Made by a program: the position numbers and the translations under genes. The notes beneath the pieces were generated by a model that saw only the letters and a list, made by a program, of their open reading frames with translations, was not told where the DNA came from and did no database searches. Source: Dipteronia dyeriana (lineage: Eukaryota; Streptophyta; Magnoliopsida; Sapindales; Sapindaceae). Taken from it: DNA of 64,000 bases. Where the stretch lies: contig CM065303.1 in assembly GCA_032871835.1 (NCBI GenBank), forward strand, positions 59,124,597 through 59,188,596. Direction: 5' to 3'. Shown here piece after piece: positions 35,254 through 48,570 of this stretch (its first letter is position 1; each line of letters starts with the position of its first letter).

Positions 35254-37707
35254 TTCATTTTAAAAGTTATTCATTTTAAAGTCTTCGATAGGAATGAAAA
35301 ACAAATTGTGAGATTTTCTATAACTAAAAGTCATTAAAAGTTATTAACAATTTAAAATCATTAAAAATTATTGAGATTTTGAATACCTCATAACTATAAT
35401 ATACTTTTAAAAAGTGTTTATTGAATATCATGTATTTTTAAAGATTATTTAAAAGTCTATAAAAGTCTGTATTGAATACCACATAACTTTTATAAACTTT
35501 TTAAAAGTTTATATTGAATACACTCAAACTTTTTAATTATATAAAAACATTAAAAGTCTTTTGAAATCCAAATTGAATATCCCTCTCTTAATTTCTGTAT
35601 AAATTTAACTTCAACCACCCCATTTATTTTTTTTAACTATTATAATATTTTGAGATTGAGAATGAGGTATGTCTCAAACCCTCAACCTCATGATGTAGGT
35701 GTGAAAGGCTAATCATTGAACCGACATAATCTTGTCAACCACCCCACTTATTCAACCTTACAATATCTTGTGCTCATTTAGCAAATATAAAACTTCGAAA
35801 AATAGACTAATATGCAAAATGTAAGATACTTTACTGTTTTAAAACCATATAATAATTACGAGTAATACCATACAATAAGAATAATTAGTCCAAAAAACAA
35901 CCCAAATAAAGCTGCAAATAGTTTATTTATCAACACCATCATTCTATAATTTGTATGGTGATGACATCTCACTTACCCACATCATTTGGATTGAATTTTA
36001 GGTTAATTATTTGGGTTGTATATTATTTCTCTAATATCTATTTTCAAAGAAGAAATAAAATAGAAGGGAATTTGATATGAAGAGTGAAAGAAAGAAAGTG
36101 GTAATGTTACATTGTTCAACAATGAATTCAATTTTCATTATCTAAATTATATAGTAAGGTGATTTGTAATTTTTATACTAGAGATTGGATGATGGGATTC
36201 TTAAACATCACCTTATCACATTAGCATCAGTCATATGAAACAATAAATCAAGGATACCATTGCTATTAGAAAATAAGGGTCTCAAAATAATAATAAAATA
36301 AAATAAAAATGGGTCTCTTTATGGCAGAGCTCAAAAAGTAGTGGATGGCATGATATTTGATAGGATAGGAGACTTAAATTGAGACAACCTTAGACTAAAA
36401 CACTAATCAGCAATTAGCAAATTTCTTTGACCTTTAAATCTTGAATAACTTATTATCAAAGTATCAAACTCTCTATCATTTCTATAATGGCCGATTATGT
36501 TTGACTATATTAAATAACAACTTTTTGCTTTTTGCCTTGTACCATTTTGAATATTTTTTAGCAATAATTAGATGAATTAACTAAAATGTAAATTAAAATT
36601 GACAAATTATATCGTAAAAGGGACTTGATTATGTGTAAAAATATATTTCTTAGAGTATATCAGGCCCATTCATTTACTTAGGTGCTACCCTAGTGACCAC
36701 CTAATTGTGAAATAAAACTAAATAAATAAATAAAAACAAAATTAAAAAAATAATTTTTAAAATAAAAAAATTTGTTTAAATTCATCTTCAATCGTCCATC
36801 CCACGATTGGAGATCATATTTTTTTTTATAATTTTTATAAAAAAAATTGAAAACAAAACATGATTGAATCTAAACAAGTTCTTTGGATCTCCATCTTCCC
36901 TCAACATGAAAGAGGGGAGGTGAGGCAGGCAGATCGTGCTTCCACCGGTTCATGGAGGGGAGACTCCAATCTCCATAGCCGCGAACGGGGGAAGCAAGAC
37001 CTCTCTTACTCATAAAATCACCTAGTTTTGTATTTGTTTTTATTTTTCGATAAAAAATCTTTAAACAAATATGATCTATAATCGTCCATCATATTGATGG
37101 ACAGTTGGAAATAAATTTAATTATTTCTTAAATAAGATTTACTTTTTTCTAAAAAAGAATATATTAGTTTTCACTTTTAATTCACAATTGAGTGGCCTAC
37201 ATAGTGTAGCGTAAGACTAAATGAGTGTGGGTATTATTATCACTAAACCACTTCAACTTTTGTGATATATAGGGACTAGGGTAACATCGATACATGAATA
37301 TTAACAGTGAAAATTGAAAAAAATAACAAAACCATAGAACGGTTTATTGTTTTTAATCAAATTTTAATTTTTTATTATTTGTAATCAATCATCATAATAC
37401 ATTATTGTTTTTAGTCAATAAATTACAAAACTACCATTTTATTATTATTTTTCCCTTTATTTTTTTTTCTCTCCATTACTTATCTCTCTCTATCACCTAT
37501 CTTTTTATCACTCGTATCTTTATCAAATCTTAATTCTCAACGAAATTTGGTCAAGAAATTAAAGTTATATTGAAAAGAAATCGCAAAGAAACGAAGATTT
37601 GGGAAGATTTTTTTGAAAATTTTGAGTTTGTGGTTGGATCTCTCCTTAAAACTTCAAGATTTATAAATCTTCAATTTCAACGGTATTATTGTATTTCTTA
37701 GGATATT
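35254..37707. other. AT-rich non-coding DNA with a SINE fragment
   Basis: No gene found. It contains the SINE-like piece at 35641-35750 and a diverged purine/pyrimidine region near 36890-37010. Confidence 0.5.
35641..35750 (-). mobile_element. tRNA-derived SINE fragment
   Basis: The minus strand reads ATGTCGGTTCAATGATTAG (A-box region), then GCCTTTCACACCTACATCAT, then GGGTTTGAGACA (B-box-like). The middle block matches the piece at 1100-1175, so the two are probably the same family. Confidence 0.45.
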
Positions 37708-37715
37708 GTTAATGG

Positions 37716-40700
37716 TAGACATTACGGCGGTTCAGTTCGAACCGATGAACCAAACCCGAACCAGAACTGGAACCGGCACGAAAAAAATCGTAAATGAACC
37801 GACGTTTTTGGTTCCGAACCGAAACCGCTACAGTGCACGGTTTCGGTTCCGGTTCCGGTTCCTGTTTTTGTGGAACCGTCCAGTTCAAACCGGACTGAAA
37901 CCGTCAAAACAGAAAGAAAAAAAAAATGTTGGGCTGAACCGTTGGGCCTCTAACGTTCAAATTTATTTATTTATTTATTTATTTTGTTTTCTATAAATAC
38001 CCCTCTCTTGCCTTCATTTCTGCTCACTCCAATTTCCTCCCAATTCTCTCTAATTCTCATTTCTCTCTCAAATCTCAATTCTCCAACTCTCCAAGTTTTC
38101 AATTCTCTCTCAATTACTAAGTTCCCAATTTATTTTATTTGTATTTAATTTGTAATTGCTAAGTTTCCAATTTCATTTATTTGCAATTTATTTTATTTCC
38201 AATTTATTTTACTTGCTATTAAGCTTCCAATTTGTTTTATTTGCAATTAAGTTTCCAATTTATTTTATTTACATTATTTACAATTTAATTTGAAAATTGA
38301 AATTACTATTTACTAAGTTTCCAATTTCATTTATTTGTAATTTATTTTATTTTGAATTTATTTTATTTGCAATAACTAACTACTAAGTTTCCAAATTACA
38401 ATTATCTACCAAATTTATTTCCAACCATTTATTTTCATCATTTTTTTAACATTTTTTGTTCAAGGAATTTTACAATTCAATTTTTAAAATGGCCAGTGGA
38501 AGTCGTGATGGCCCTAGGCGTTCAATTTCGATGAAAGGTAATGGTCGTATGACCGATAATCTCGATTATAATGACATGGCCTATCAGGAGTATCTGCAAT
38601 GCCAAGTCTATAATGAAGACTTAGGCCTAAACCCCCATCAATCTCATCCCCCTTTAATAATTTCTGAACCCGATCCCGATTGACCCAATTCTATCCACAA
38701 TTTCACAAGCCAAATAGAAAATATGCCTAAAGAACAGCCTGTATATTTTGAATTTCATCCACCTTTGTAAGAGAATGTATCGAAGAATGTCAAATCTGAT
38801 CTCTTCGTACACCATATGAAGAAAGTTACGCAAGACGGTGGAACTATTAAAGTGGTTTGCAATTACTGCAAAAAGTATTTAAGTAGAATAAATCTGGAGG
38901 ATATGACACATATCGGAAGCATATAACAAATAATCATCTAGAAGCAGATGCCTTATCGAGTTCACAATCCCAAATTGCCAGGTAAGCTACCCCTAACCAC
39001 CAATTATTTAAATATAGTGACGAAAACAATAGAGAAGAATTAGCTAGAATGGTTGCAGCAGAACAATTGCCATCTAGTTTTGGTGAAAATTTTGGTTTTA
39101 TTAATTATTGTAAACGAACATTAAATCCCGCTGTATGTCGTGTTCCAAGAGTCACGCTCACAGAAATACTTAAAAAAATATTATGACAGAGAAAAAAGAA
39201 AGTTGGAAAAATATTTTGAAAAATATAATGGTCGTGTTTCTGTATGTACCGACATATGGAGTGGCCATTGGAGAATACATTCATATTTGGGTGTCACTTG
39301 CCATTATATGAATAATGCATGGACTCTCCAAAAAAAAAAATCTTGCATTTAGAGTTTTTGATGAAAAACACACTGCTGCTAATATTTTTAGGCATCTTAT
39401 AATTATTTTACAGAGTATAATGTTGAAAACAAAATTTTACAATTGATTTTGATAATGATTCTAACAATAATGTTGTTGTTCCTGCTTTAATTGAGTTATG
39501 TAAACCTTATCTTGGTGGTAAATTTTTCATCAAGGATGCTCATGTCATGTGTTAAATTTATGTGTTCAAAAAGGAATAGAAACTCTTCAACAGTTTATTC
39601 AACCTATCAAAGATGCCCTTTATTATTTGTGGAGAAATCCTTCTACAATGAAAACATGGGCAATATATTGTAAACAAAATGGTAGGCGTATAGTTAGATT
39701 TCCTTTTGATGTTCCAACACATTGGAATTCTACATATAAATTGCTTGCTAAAAGTTATGATTATAGAGATTTATTAGTTACTTTTATTCAATATAATGTT
39801 AGTCACATTAATCTTTATCAAAGTCATTGGGATGTTTGTAACAATGTTTGATGTTTGTTAAAAGTCTTTCATACTGCTACTAACAATTTATCTGGTGTTT
39901 ATTATCCTACAACTAATTTATTTATTATTGAGAGTCTTAATATTGTCGGTGTCTTAGGTCATTATGAAACCGACCCACAATTGATGGGTTCGTTACTGCT
40001 ATGAAGGCTAAATGGTTAGAATATTATAAGGAGTTTCCAAATATTTATTTGATTGCCATGTGTTTTGATCCACATTGTGGATTAGAAAGTTTATCTGATT
40101 ATCTATCTGCTTGTTATAAACAAAATTTAAAAATAGAGTATGATGTTGATAAGTGTTGTGATAGAGTTAAAGCATTATTGTATAAGTTATATGATGAATA
40201 TCTTAGAGTTTTTGGTCCATCATTGAAAATAAATGTTCCACAAACCCAAAATGTATCTCAATCCTTATCATCCTCTGGATTTATGAGTTTAGGGTATAAT
40301 CTATTAACCCAAAAAACTAAAAAATTACGAGGTACTTATTCATCATGCTCTAACACGTATTTCCAGCTTGAATCTATTTAGGTACCTCTTTTGAGTTTAT
40401 AGAAGACACTCAAGATAAAATATTTGATATCCTTCACTGGTGAAATGAGTATGAAAAGTACTATCCAATCTTAGCTATGATAGCCAAACAAATTTTTTTA
40501 ACACCAGTTTCTACGGTGGCAGTGGAACAATAGTTCATCGCCGGTGGAAATATTTTTGACTCTAGACATTCGCTTTTAAGTCCAAAATCAATTCAGATAC
40601 AAGCTTGTGTAGATGATTGGATAAAGACAGAATATAGACAACAAAAAATCGATCAGGAGGAACCCTACGATTTCTTCAAAGATGATCAACCTGACGCCGA

Positions 40701-41086
40701 AAGTGGAACGGACGATCAGAACAACGTTTGGTCCGTCTCCACATCATCACCCAACTTGCAATAAATGGTAAAAGAACTACGCGGCCGTTGATTCCTCTAA
40801 AGTCTAATTCCTAAGAGGATACGTAGGCAACTTAATCGTGGTAAAATTAAGTGCAAGGTCAAAATTTCATTTATGTAGTTTTATTTTAATTTTTTAATTT
40901 ATTATTTACTTTAGTTAAAAAAAAAGGCGATCCAATAACATACATTTACAATTTTACCTTTACATGTGTAATATTTTTTATTGAACGAAAAAAAAAACAG
41001 ACATTCGAAATCAGTCGGTATCGGTTTCAGTTCTGGTTCAGGTTCCTCCAGAACCGGAACCGAAACTGAAACCGATGACAAGTCTA
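37716..41086 (+). mobile_element. hAT transposon with decayed transposase and 8-bp target duplication
   Basis: The ends TAGACATTACGGCGGTTCAG and, inverted, TAGACTTGTCATCGGTTTCAG are flanked by GTTAATGG (37708-37715) and GTTGATGG (41087-41094), which match at 7 of 8 bases. Subterminal regions are packed with CGGTTCCGGTTCC/GAACCGAAACC motifs, the usual hAT transposase-binding repeats. The interior codes for a BED-finger/hAT transposase broken by many stops. Length is 3371 bp, normal for an autonomous hAT. Confidence 0.93.
38456..40763 (+). pseudogene. hAT transposase, decayed
   Basis: The product would cut and paste the element. 38489-38683 is an N-terminal region starting MASGSRDG. Around 38800-38890 is a BED zinc-finger remnant (FVHHMKKVTQDGG, VVCNYCKKYL). 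39140-39352 contains YNGRVSVCTDIWSGHWRIHS, the first catalytic-Asp block of hAT transposases, followed by LGVTCHYMN. 39549-39851 has the RFPFDVPTHWNSTYKLL block. 40440-40630 has the hATC dimerisation region (IFLTPVSTVAVEQ, then NIFDSRHSLLSPKSIQIQA). At least eight stops or frameshifts lie between these. Confidence 0.9.
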
Positions 41087-41204
41087 GTTGATGGGTTTTT
41101 GTTATTTTGTTTCAATTTTGAAGTTTTTTTAATGACAATGGAAGAAACTTCGATTTCGGTATGAAATTATATTTCAAGCAATATTACATGATAAAAGTGA
41201 TATA

Positions 41205-42480
41205 CGTTGGTTATTTCATATTTAATATGACACATCACCTAATATTTTACAGTTTTATATTTTTGAGGTACATGAGATATTTCATATCCAACATAACATA
41301 CATGAGATATTTCATGCCTAACATGATATATATAGAATATTTCATACCCAACATGATATACATTGGATATTTCATGACTTATATGAAATACTGTATAAAT
41401 AGGATATTTCATACCCAACATAACATACATAGGATATTTCATGCCCAAAATGACATACATAGGACATTTCATGCACAACATGATATACATGGGATATTTC
41501 ATGTCTTACATGGGATATTTCATGTTTTACATGAAATACAATATAAAAAGGATATTTTATACCCAATATAACATACATGAGATATTTCATACCCAACATG
41601 ACATACATGAGATATTTCACACTTTACATGAAATACTACATAAATCGGATTTTTCATACCCAACATGACATACATAGGATATTTCATGCCCACCATGACA
41701 TATATGAGATATTTCATGCACAACATGATGTATATTAGATATTTCAAGTCTTGCATGAAATACTGCATAAAAATGATATTTCATACTCAATATGACATAC
41801 ATGGGATATTTCATATCCAACATGACATATATGGGATATTTCATGCAAAATATGATATACATGAGATATTTCACACCTTACATAAAATACTGTATAAATA
41901 TGATATTTCATACCCAACATGACATACATAGGATATTTCATGCTCAACATGACATGATATATATCATGCACAACATGATTTACATGGGGTATTTTAAGTC
42001 TTGTATGAAATAATCATAAAGGGGATATTTCATACCAAACATGATATACATAAGATATTTCATGTCCAACATGACATACATCAGGTATTTCATACACAAC
42101 ATGATATACATCGGATATTTCATACTTTATATGAAATTCTGCATAAATAGAATATTTCATACCCAGCATGACATACATAAGATATTTCATACCCAACATG
42201 ACATACATGATATATTTCATGCACAACATGATATACATGAGATATTACATGTCTTGTATGAAATAATACATAAAAGGGATATTTCATACCAAACATGATA
42301 TACATAGGATATTTCATGCACAACATGATATAAATGGGATATTTCATGTCTTATATGAAATATTTCATAAATAAGATATTTCATACCCAATATAACATAC
42401 ATAAGATATTTCATATCCAACATTATATATCATATACAACATGATATACATGAGATATTTCACGTTTTACGTGATATATC
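41205..42480. repeat. 30-bp tandem array with about 126-bp higher-order period
   Basis: The basic unit is GATATTTCATACCCAACATG plus ACATACATAG, 30 bp, with variants. About every 126 bp a variant unit with CATGAAATACTGCATAAA appears (about 41384, 41630, 41756, 41884, 42006, 42131, 42260), with some shorter or longer steps. Because 30 is a multiple of three, all frames stay open on both strands for long stretches, giving MTYIGYFMP-like and MKYPMYVMLG-like frames that are not genes. It lies between the hAT element and the MULE transposase. Confidence 0.93.
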
Positions 42481-42549
42481 CCTAGAAAGTGTGAAATAGT
42501 GTTTTTCTTATATTTTTTTTATATGAACTATTTTTTTTTCAATTGTTAT

Positions 42550-45131
42550 TTTTTTCAGGAACTATGATTAGGTTAGCAATCAATTACAATGGTCGATGAG
42601 ACGATTTAGATTACGTGGATGGGAAACTTATTGGGGAGTGGGTGAAAAACAAGTTTTCATACAATGAGTTGGTTGAGATGATATACAGATTGACTGGGAT
42701 CAACAGAAGTATTTATGACATCATTCTTCTTGGGGTGATTAAGTTACGATCACATTGGACAAAATATTGCATGAAACGTGACAATGATATTTTTTTTTTG
42801 TTTTTCGTGTGATTATTCACCGATCAAGGAGATTTATATCTATATGGAGAAGAGAGTGGATGGAGGTGCATGTGTAGGTGGAGATGCACATGTACACAAA
42901 CTGCCACCATCGTTTTTCAAGTACGATAATGTTGGGTGTTACATTACAAGTTCCGATATTGAGGATGAGAAACCGAATGATCATTATTATCCTAGTAGTT
43001 CAGATGATACTTTTGTCGGAGTTGAGCATGGTGTCAGTATTGAGGATGGTATTGGAGGAACTAAGAATTGTGGTGGTGCTGGTTACTGTTGGTGGTCCAT
43101 CATACGATCATTTCCCTGCACCTCCGTTACGTTGGATCCTTCATTGTGTAGATCAATATTCTTTTAGCACCACGTCATCAGCATCTACTTTACAAGAAGG
43201 ACCCTTATTTATGGGACAAGTTTGTAAGGATAAGCATAAACTTAAGATCGAGTTGGGACTTTATGCTATGCATAAGAGGTTTGATATTAGAGTCAGACGC
43301 TCAATAAAATATCGTTTTGAGGACGATTGTAAGGATATAAACTGTTAGATCATGATTAGGTCAGTTAGGAAGGAGCATTGAATGTTTTGGCATGTCAAAA
43401 AATTCATTGAGACTCACACTTGTGAAGAAGATGTGTATGGGGGACAATTTCAGGCTACTAGTGGCAATGTAATTGGACAATTGTATGCCCCTAAATTGAG
43501 TAGCGGTGCTAACATCTGTCCGATAGATATAATAAGAGATATGAGGGAGAATCGTAGTGTGAAACTACTGTACATGAAAGCGTGGATGGCTATGCAACAT
43601 GCGCGGTCAACTATATACGGTAAGGTTGATGAATCATGCCAATTCCTTCCAGGCTACTTTCACATGTTGGCAGAAACAAATCCTGGCATAATTACAGCTA
43701 TTGAAACGGATGAGCAGAATCGATTTCTCTATGCCTTTTTCAGTTTTAGACAATTATTGCAGAATTTTTAATCGGTTATTAGGCCTATTGTTGCCATTGA
43801 TACCACCCATTTAAAGAGTGATTATGGAGGTGTTATGTTTGTTGCCACAGGCAAAGATGGTACATATATTGTCTACCCGCTTGCTTTTGGTTTCAGGGAT
43901 GGCGAGACCGATGAAGCGTGGACTTGGTTTCTGCTTTATATACGTGATGTGATCGGCACACCTGAACATTTAGTGGTTATATCCGATCGTCATAATAACA
44001 TTGCAAACGGAATGAGAAATGTGTACCCCATAAGGCCACATTGTATATGTTACTACCATTTGAAGCAGAATCTGCAGAAGGAGGCTCTAAAACGTGGTGA
44101 TGTCTTGCAGTTGTATAAATCGGTTACATATTCGTATAGAACCGAAGTATATGATAATTATTTGATTAACATTTCCAACATTCATTGTCATGCCTTTGAC
44201 TATCCTGTAGATGTTGGTGTGGAAAGATGGTCATTTACGTATTGTCCTGAGAAGAGATATAGATTTATGACGTTGAACGTTACAAAGGCAATTAACTCTG
44301 CATCTAAGGAAACACAGAAGTCACCCATCACAACATTGGTGGAATTCCTCAGAGACTTGATGCAAAAATGGTTTCATGATCAATGGAAAACCGCCAACAA
44401 AGGATCATCGATTTTGACAGATTTTACTATAGAACTCATAAAAAATAATCAAGAGAAATCTCAACTATGTGTAGTGTAACCTATTGACTATACCAAATAT
44501 GCTGTGAAGGATAACAAAGGCAAAATTTGGACCGTAGACTTGGAATTAAGAATATGCATATGCCGTAAGTTTGACTTAGATATGTTGCCATGTGCTCATG
44601 CAATTGTTGTTTGTAGGTATGCTTCTTTCTTATTTATTATGTGTTCATGTGTGTATTCAAATGAATGATGGTACTAACTAATTTTCATGTTTTTCAGGCA
44701 TACAAGGGTTCCAAAAGAATGACTATGCAGTGATTACTTCACAACTCAATAGCTTCAAATAGCATATGCACCTTCGATACACCCAGTATCTCATCCTTTC
44801 AGTTGGGTCCTTCCAGAACCTGTTAGTTAATTATGTTGTACATCCACCTGAAGGTAGAAGACAATTAGGCAGACAAAAAAAAATAGAATGCGTTCTTCCT
44901 TATAAGGGCATGAAACAAAGGTATTTACCAATTGTGGTGAATATGGACACAACCACATCACTTGTACTAAGCCTCGTCAAGCACGGTTCATTAGCAAATC
45001 AAGTTCATCATCAGTTGGCCAAAAACCTCCAGTCCGTAGATAACGTGCATGTGGAAGATGCAGGGTGCTTGAACATAATATTCAGACATGTTCAAACGTG
45101 GAAGCAAAACCATGAAACTTTCATTTTATAA
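42550..45131 (+). pseudogene. MULE transposase (MudrA-like), broken
   Basis: A nearly complete domain order is visible. The N-terminal module is VDGKLIGEWVKNKFSYNELV (from 42615). The MuDR DNA-binding region has GPLFMGQVCKDKHKLKIELG (43197-43347) and FWHVKKFIETHTCEED. The catalytic MULE domain (PF10551) runs from about 43780 to 44470, with VAIDTTHLKSDYGG (first Asp), HLVVISDRHNNIANG (second Asp) and HCICYYHLKQNLQ. A SWIM finger follows, CICRKFDLDMLPCAHAIVV (44560-44616), then a CCHC knuckle region (about 44930-45000, with GHNHITC in one frame). An 81-bp intron (44617-44697, branch point TACTAAC) splits the C-terminal part. Stops at 43347, 43771 and 44478 and frameshifts make it inactive. The TIRs of its element were not found. 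Confidence 0.92.
44617..44697 (+). other. Intron in the MULE transposase
   Basis: It starts GTATGC and ends TTTTTCAG, with a consensus branch point GTACTAACTA (44671-44680). Removing it joins the SWIM finger to the YTRVPKE/CSDYFTTQ region typical of MudrA C-termini. 81 bp is a normal plant intron length. Confidence 0.75.
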
Positions 45132-45399
45132 CATTACAACTTTTGTTGAGTGTTAGATGTTAACTTTTATTTTAACTCTTGGTTGTTAGAAGCTGTTATC
45201 AATTTTAATAACTTTTACCAACTTTTGGTTGTTAACCATTGAAGCTTTTATTTTAAACTTTGATTTAATGTAATTAATTGCAAATTGGATTGTTATTTAT
45301 TGCGTAAAATGATGAAAATACAACTTTTGTTCGAAAATCTTGGACTTGGTTTGAGTTAAATTATTAGAGCATTGTACGATCAATTCTTAATTTTACATT

Positions 45400-45990
45400 T
45401 AAGCATGTGTATATTTAAGTCTTCTTAGTGTTCACATAATCTCTCTTCCATATCACCTCACATTGAGCCTGCAGTGAATGGACGACACATGGTTAATCCA
45501 TCAATAATAACAATTTCTGAAAGTAATAACCGGATGTCACTTTTGATACTTACAAAAAAAGTAAGTGGGTAGTATCTCAATCCTAGTTTTGAACAACTCT
45601 GGTGATGCCTCAATTTTCCTCTTCAACAACATCGTGAAACAATCAATATGCTGAAATGCTAAAACAAAAAAAATAACAATGTTTATATACTCAACCCCAA
45701 AAAAATAAAGATTTACTAAACTTAAGTACATAACCACAATTGGACCATTTTAGCAATGGTACAAAGATTCGTTACATGTTGGCATTACATTTTGAACAAA
45801 AAAAAAATCTTCATTTCTAAGAATCTGCAATTAAGGCATGACTTGATTTTTCAGTGTGGTTCAGAATTTTCTTTCATATTGGTCTTGCAAGATATGAACA
45901 ATATTTCTAAAAAGCAGTGTCTATATAGGTCTGCCTTTCAGCCAAACCGCATAAATCTAGATGAGTTTTAAACCTTCAATTTGTAATTTC
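45400..45990 (-). pseudogene. Ulp1-like cysteine protease region, decayed
   Basis: The minus-strand frame at 45537-45737 includes LAFQHIDCFTMLLKRKIEAS and PELFKTRIEILPTYFF, which resembles the HVD...LRRR...P region of Ulp1-type (C48) protease domains carried by plant MULE-associated genes. Downstream, MDQPCVVHSLQAQCEVIWKR (about 45420-45500) may continue it with stops. The catalytic His-Asp-Cys were not identified. The assignment rests partly on the neighbouring DUF1985 segment and is uncertain. Confidence 0.45.
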
Positions 45991-47133
45991 ATCCATACAT
46001 GCATTCAATGCGATAAAAGCTATCACTAGTATTTGAAAACCACATTGATTTTTTGTATTATAATATAAAAGTTCATATAATGAACATAAAAATGACCTTA
46101 GTCTTTAACTACTGTACGTCATTGAGAATTTCAATGGTGGAATTCTAATAATAGTAGAACCGTTTACCTCCAATGAAAGCTACAATCTTTTCAAACAAAG
46201 AAAACGAAAATATTGAATTTCGTTGAACATTCATGTGTTTTTCTAAGAATGGCAACGTCTATTACTCTCTTAAGTAATCAAATAGTTCAAGAAAATAAAA
46301 TAAATAAACTACTGCTTCAGGTCTAATTTTCCTCCAAGGATATAGGTTAAGTTATTTCTCACTGTTAGTAACCATTCAAACCCAAATAAAAACAAATAAC
46401 GAATTCAAATATAATCACACGGGGTATTTGAAACCGGAGACTCCCGATGAAACCTAGATATAATACTGTGTTTGTAACCACTCAAGTACAGAAACTTAAG
46501 ACTTGTTTAAGAATAACTTGTATGTTTGATGCTTTTCAATCTAAAAACAAATAACAAATATGTAGGTTTCATCTTTGATACTTTTCAATAAAAAAAATTA
46601 AGTTGAAGCTTCATATCCAAATATATGAATTGAAACTGAATTGTACTGAATTGTCTGAAGTGCAATCATGACCCCGGTAAAAACCCAAGTTCATGTTAAC
46701 CCCAAACAGAAATACAAGTCAAACAGTTAGAGGTATAAGGTTTCCCAATAAAAATTGGGACGATAGCAGATGACAGTATCCAATGACTACAGAAGAAAAA
46801 AAGAAATGTAAAGAAAACATACATGGAAATGCAATTACAGCCAATAGAAATACCAATTAGTTAACCCCATCAAGGAAAACAACTAATTAAAGTAGTCATG
46901 TTTACGGTTAGCAGTACATTAATCAAACTCTATTACCATGATCAGAGAAAAAAAAATATGTAAGCAAATAACAATGTTTATATATCATTTACCGTATCAT
47001 CGAGGTCCGAACGTATAGACTTCATCCGTCTGAACCAATTTTGATTTGCTTCTTAGGAAGTCCAACATCCCGACTGAAAAAAATATCAAAAAATTTAGTT
47101 GTCATACTAGTAGTCAGTAAATAGAAACATAAT

Positions 47134-48310
47134 CTAAGTTACGTACAATATATTAGGACCTAGTTTAACAAATTCCTTTAAACTTAAGGAGTGGTTCATT
47201 TGAGGGTGAGCACGGCTGTAAAAGGGACGGGGGCGAGTATACAATGTCTGAAGTTTTGCTAAAGGTTTTCTCTTCCTTTTTCTCTCTTGGGACTTCAGCT
47301 GGAACTGTTTTTTCTCTATCGACTCCACACTTAGGTCTGCATTTTTAATTTCAATATTTTGGATTGGAGAAAAGTATTGGTCGAGTACTCCACCTCGAAG
47401 TCTTGCCTACGTTGTGGTTTCCACATGTTGCGGAGTAGATTCCATATGTTACAGTTTGGGTGCCGCTATGGTAGCTTTTATGGAATCATGATCAGGAAAA
47501 GATCCATCTGAGGGATTTCCCCAATCATGATGGTCATCATGGACGAAAGTACACTCGGGCGACTGAGTATATGGTGCATTTCGTAATGATTGAACCTTCT
47601 CACGTAAAATTTTGAACTATCAGGTAAAACTCTCAGTCATCCATTTCTCAATAGCCTTTATCTGATCTGTAACATGTGCAAGTAATTTCTTCCACATATC
47701 AGAAGCGGCAGCTTCTTGCGGGTTAACATAGGTCTACATGGTGTTTTTTAAAGTTAGTATGATAATGTTATAATCATTTAGAATTTGGCAAAACTAACAA
47801 GTTTACATTACCTTTTTTCTTCTCCGGTCATGATTGGCCTTTGACTTCATCTCCCGAGTGACATTCTCCGATAATAACTCCTTATCACTCTCACTCACCG
47901 TAACATGGTCTTTTGATGTTTCAGGAACGTCCCCCATGGGATTTTTTGGATTAAAAATTGCCATATAATCCTGATTTAATTCATCTGCAGTCGGAGTCAA
48001 TGTCGGAATAGCTTCCATTTTAATCCAAAATGCACAAAAAGAATAATTATACAATGTTCATAATACTATTAAAATTAAATATACAACTACAAACTTGTAC
48101 CTCATCAGTGAACTCGTTGTCAAGTTTCTTGGGCTTTTTTCTGCAACACCAATTCATTAATCGGGGATAAACATTACTAATTCGGAGTCCATGAACTCCG
48201 GTAAGGCATAGAATAGCCTCCATAGCCCAAACCTATTCATTATAATTTTTAATTGTAAATATATTGTCAAACAATCATTTTTAAAGTTAGTAAAGGCCGA
48301 AATACAAACC
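47134..48310 (-). pseudogene. Middle exons of the DUF1985/Ulp1-like gene
   Basis: From 48310 down, one frame gives VYDIAWAFQV followed by WAMEAILCLTGVHGLRISNV and YPRLMNWCC (about 48120-48330, with frameshift). This is the conserved segment after DUF1985 in these proteins. Next, 47803-48054 encodes an acidic linker starting PTLTPTADELNQDY. Then comes a Lys/Arg-rich piece at 47134-47328 (ERKRKRKPLAK) that may act as a nuclear localisation signal. Introns probably separate the parts, but splice sites are hard to fix. Stops are present. Confidence 0.55.
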
Positions 48311-48329
48311 TGGAATGCCCATGCAATAT

Positions 48330-48570
48330 CGTATATGTTCACCTCCAGATTCTGCTTCTTGCTGAAATTCTAGCTTTTCTTCTTCCGACTATAAACCGTC
48401 TAAAGTAGTATACTGTCTGAGAGTATGTGTAGGTTCCCCATAGGGAACATTTGAAAGCCATTAAGTTCTCTACAAACATACAAGCCCACTTAGGGACAAT
48501 CTTTCTGTATTTAATCCTAAGAAGCACATGACCCAATAGAAACAAATATGACAACTTAATAGCATCATCT
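48330..48570 (-). pseudogene. DUF1985 exon, C-terminal side, cut by the Copia insertion
   Basis: The minus-strand frame reads DDAIKLSYLFLLGHVLL, WACMFVENLMAFKCSLWG and TYTYSQTVYYFRRF, the second half of the plant DUF1985 domain (ALKLALLYFLxxVLLG...FNxFPWG pattern). The Copia element's target duplication TCATC (48566-48570) is inside this exon. The missing upstream codons are found beyond the element at 53990-54458. The function of DUF1985 is unknown. It is usually found with Ulp1-type protease domains in transposon-borne genes. Confidence 0.8.

Noticed and set aside
41161..42423. A dozen overlapping open frames on both strands (MTYIGYF..., MKYPMYV...)
   Set aside because: They are translations of a 30-bp tandem repeat whose unit is a multiple of three, not a protein family.
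41205..42480. CRISPR-like array
   Set aside because: Units are contiguous and diverged, with no unique spacers of constant length, and the genome is plant nuclear.
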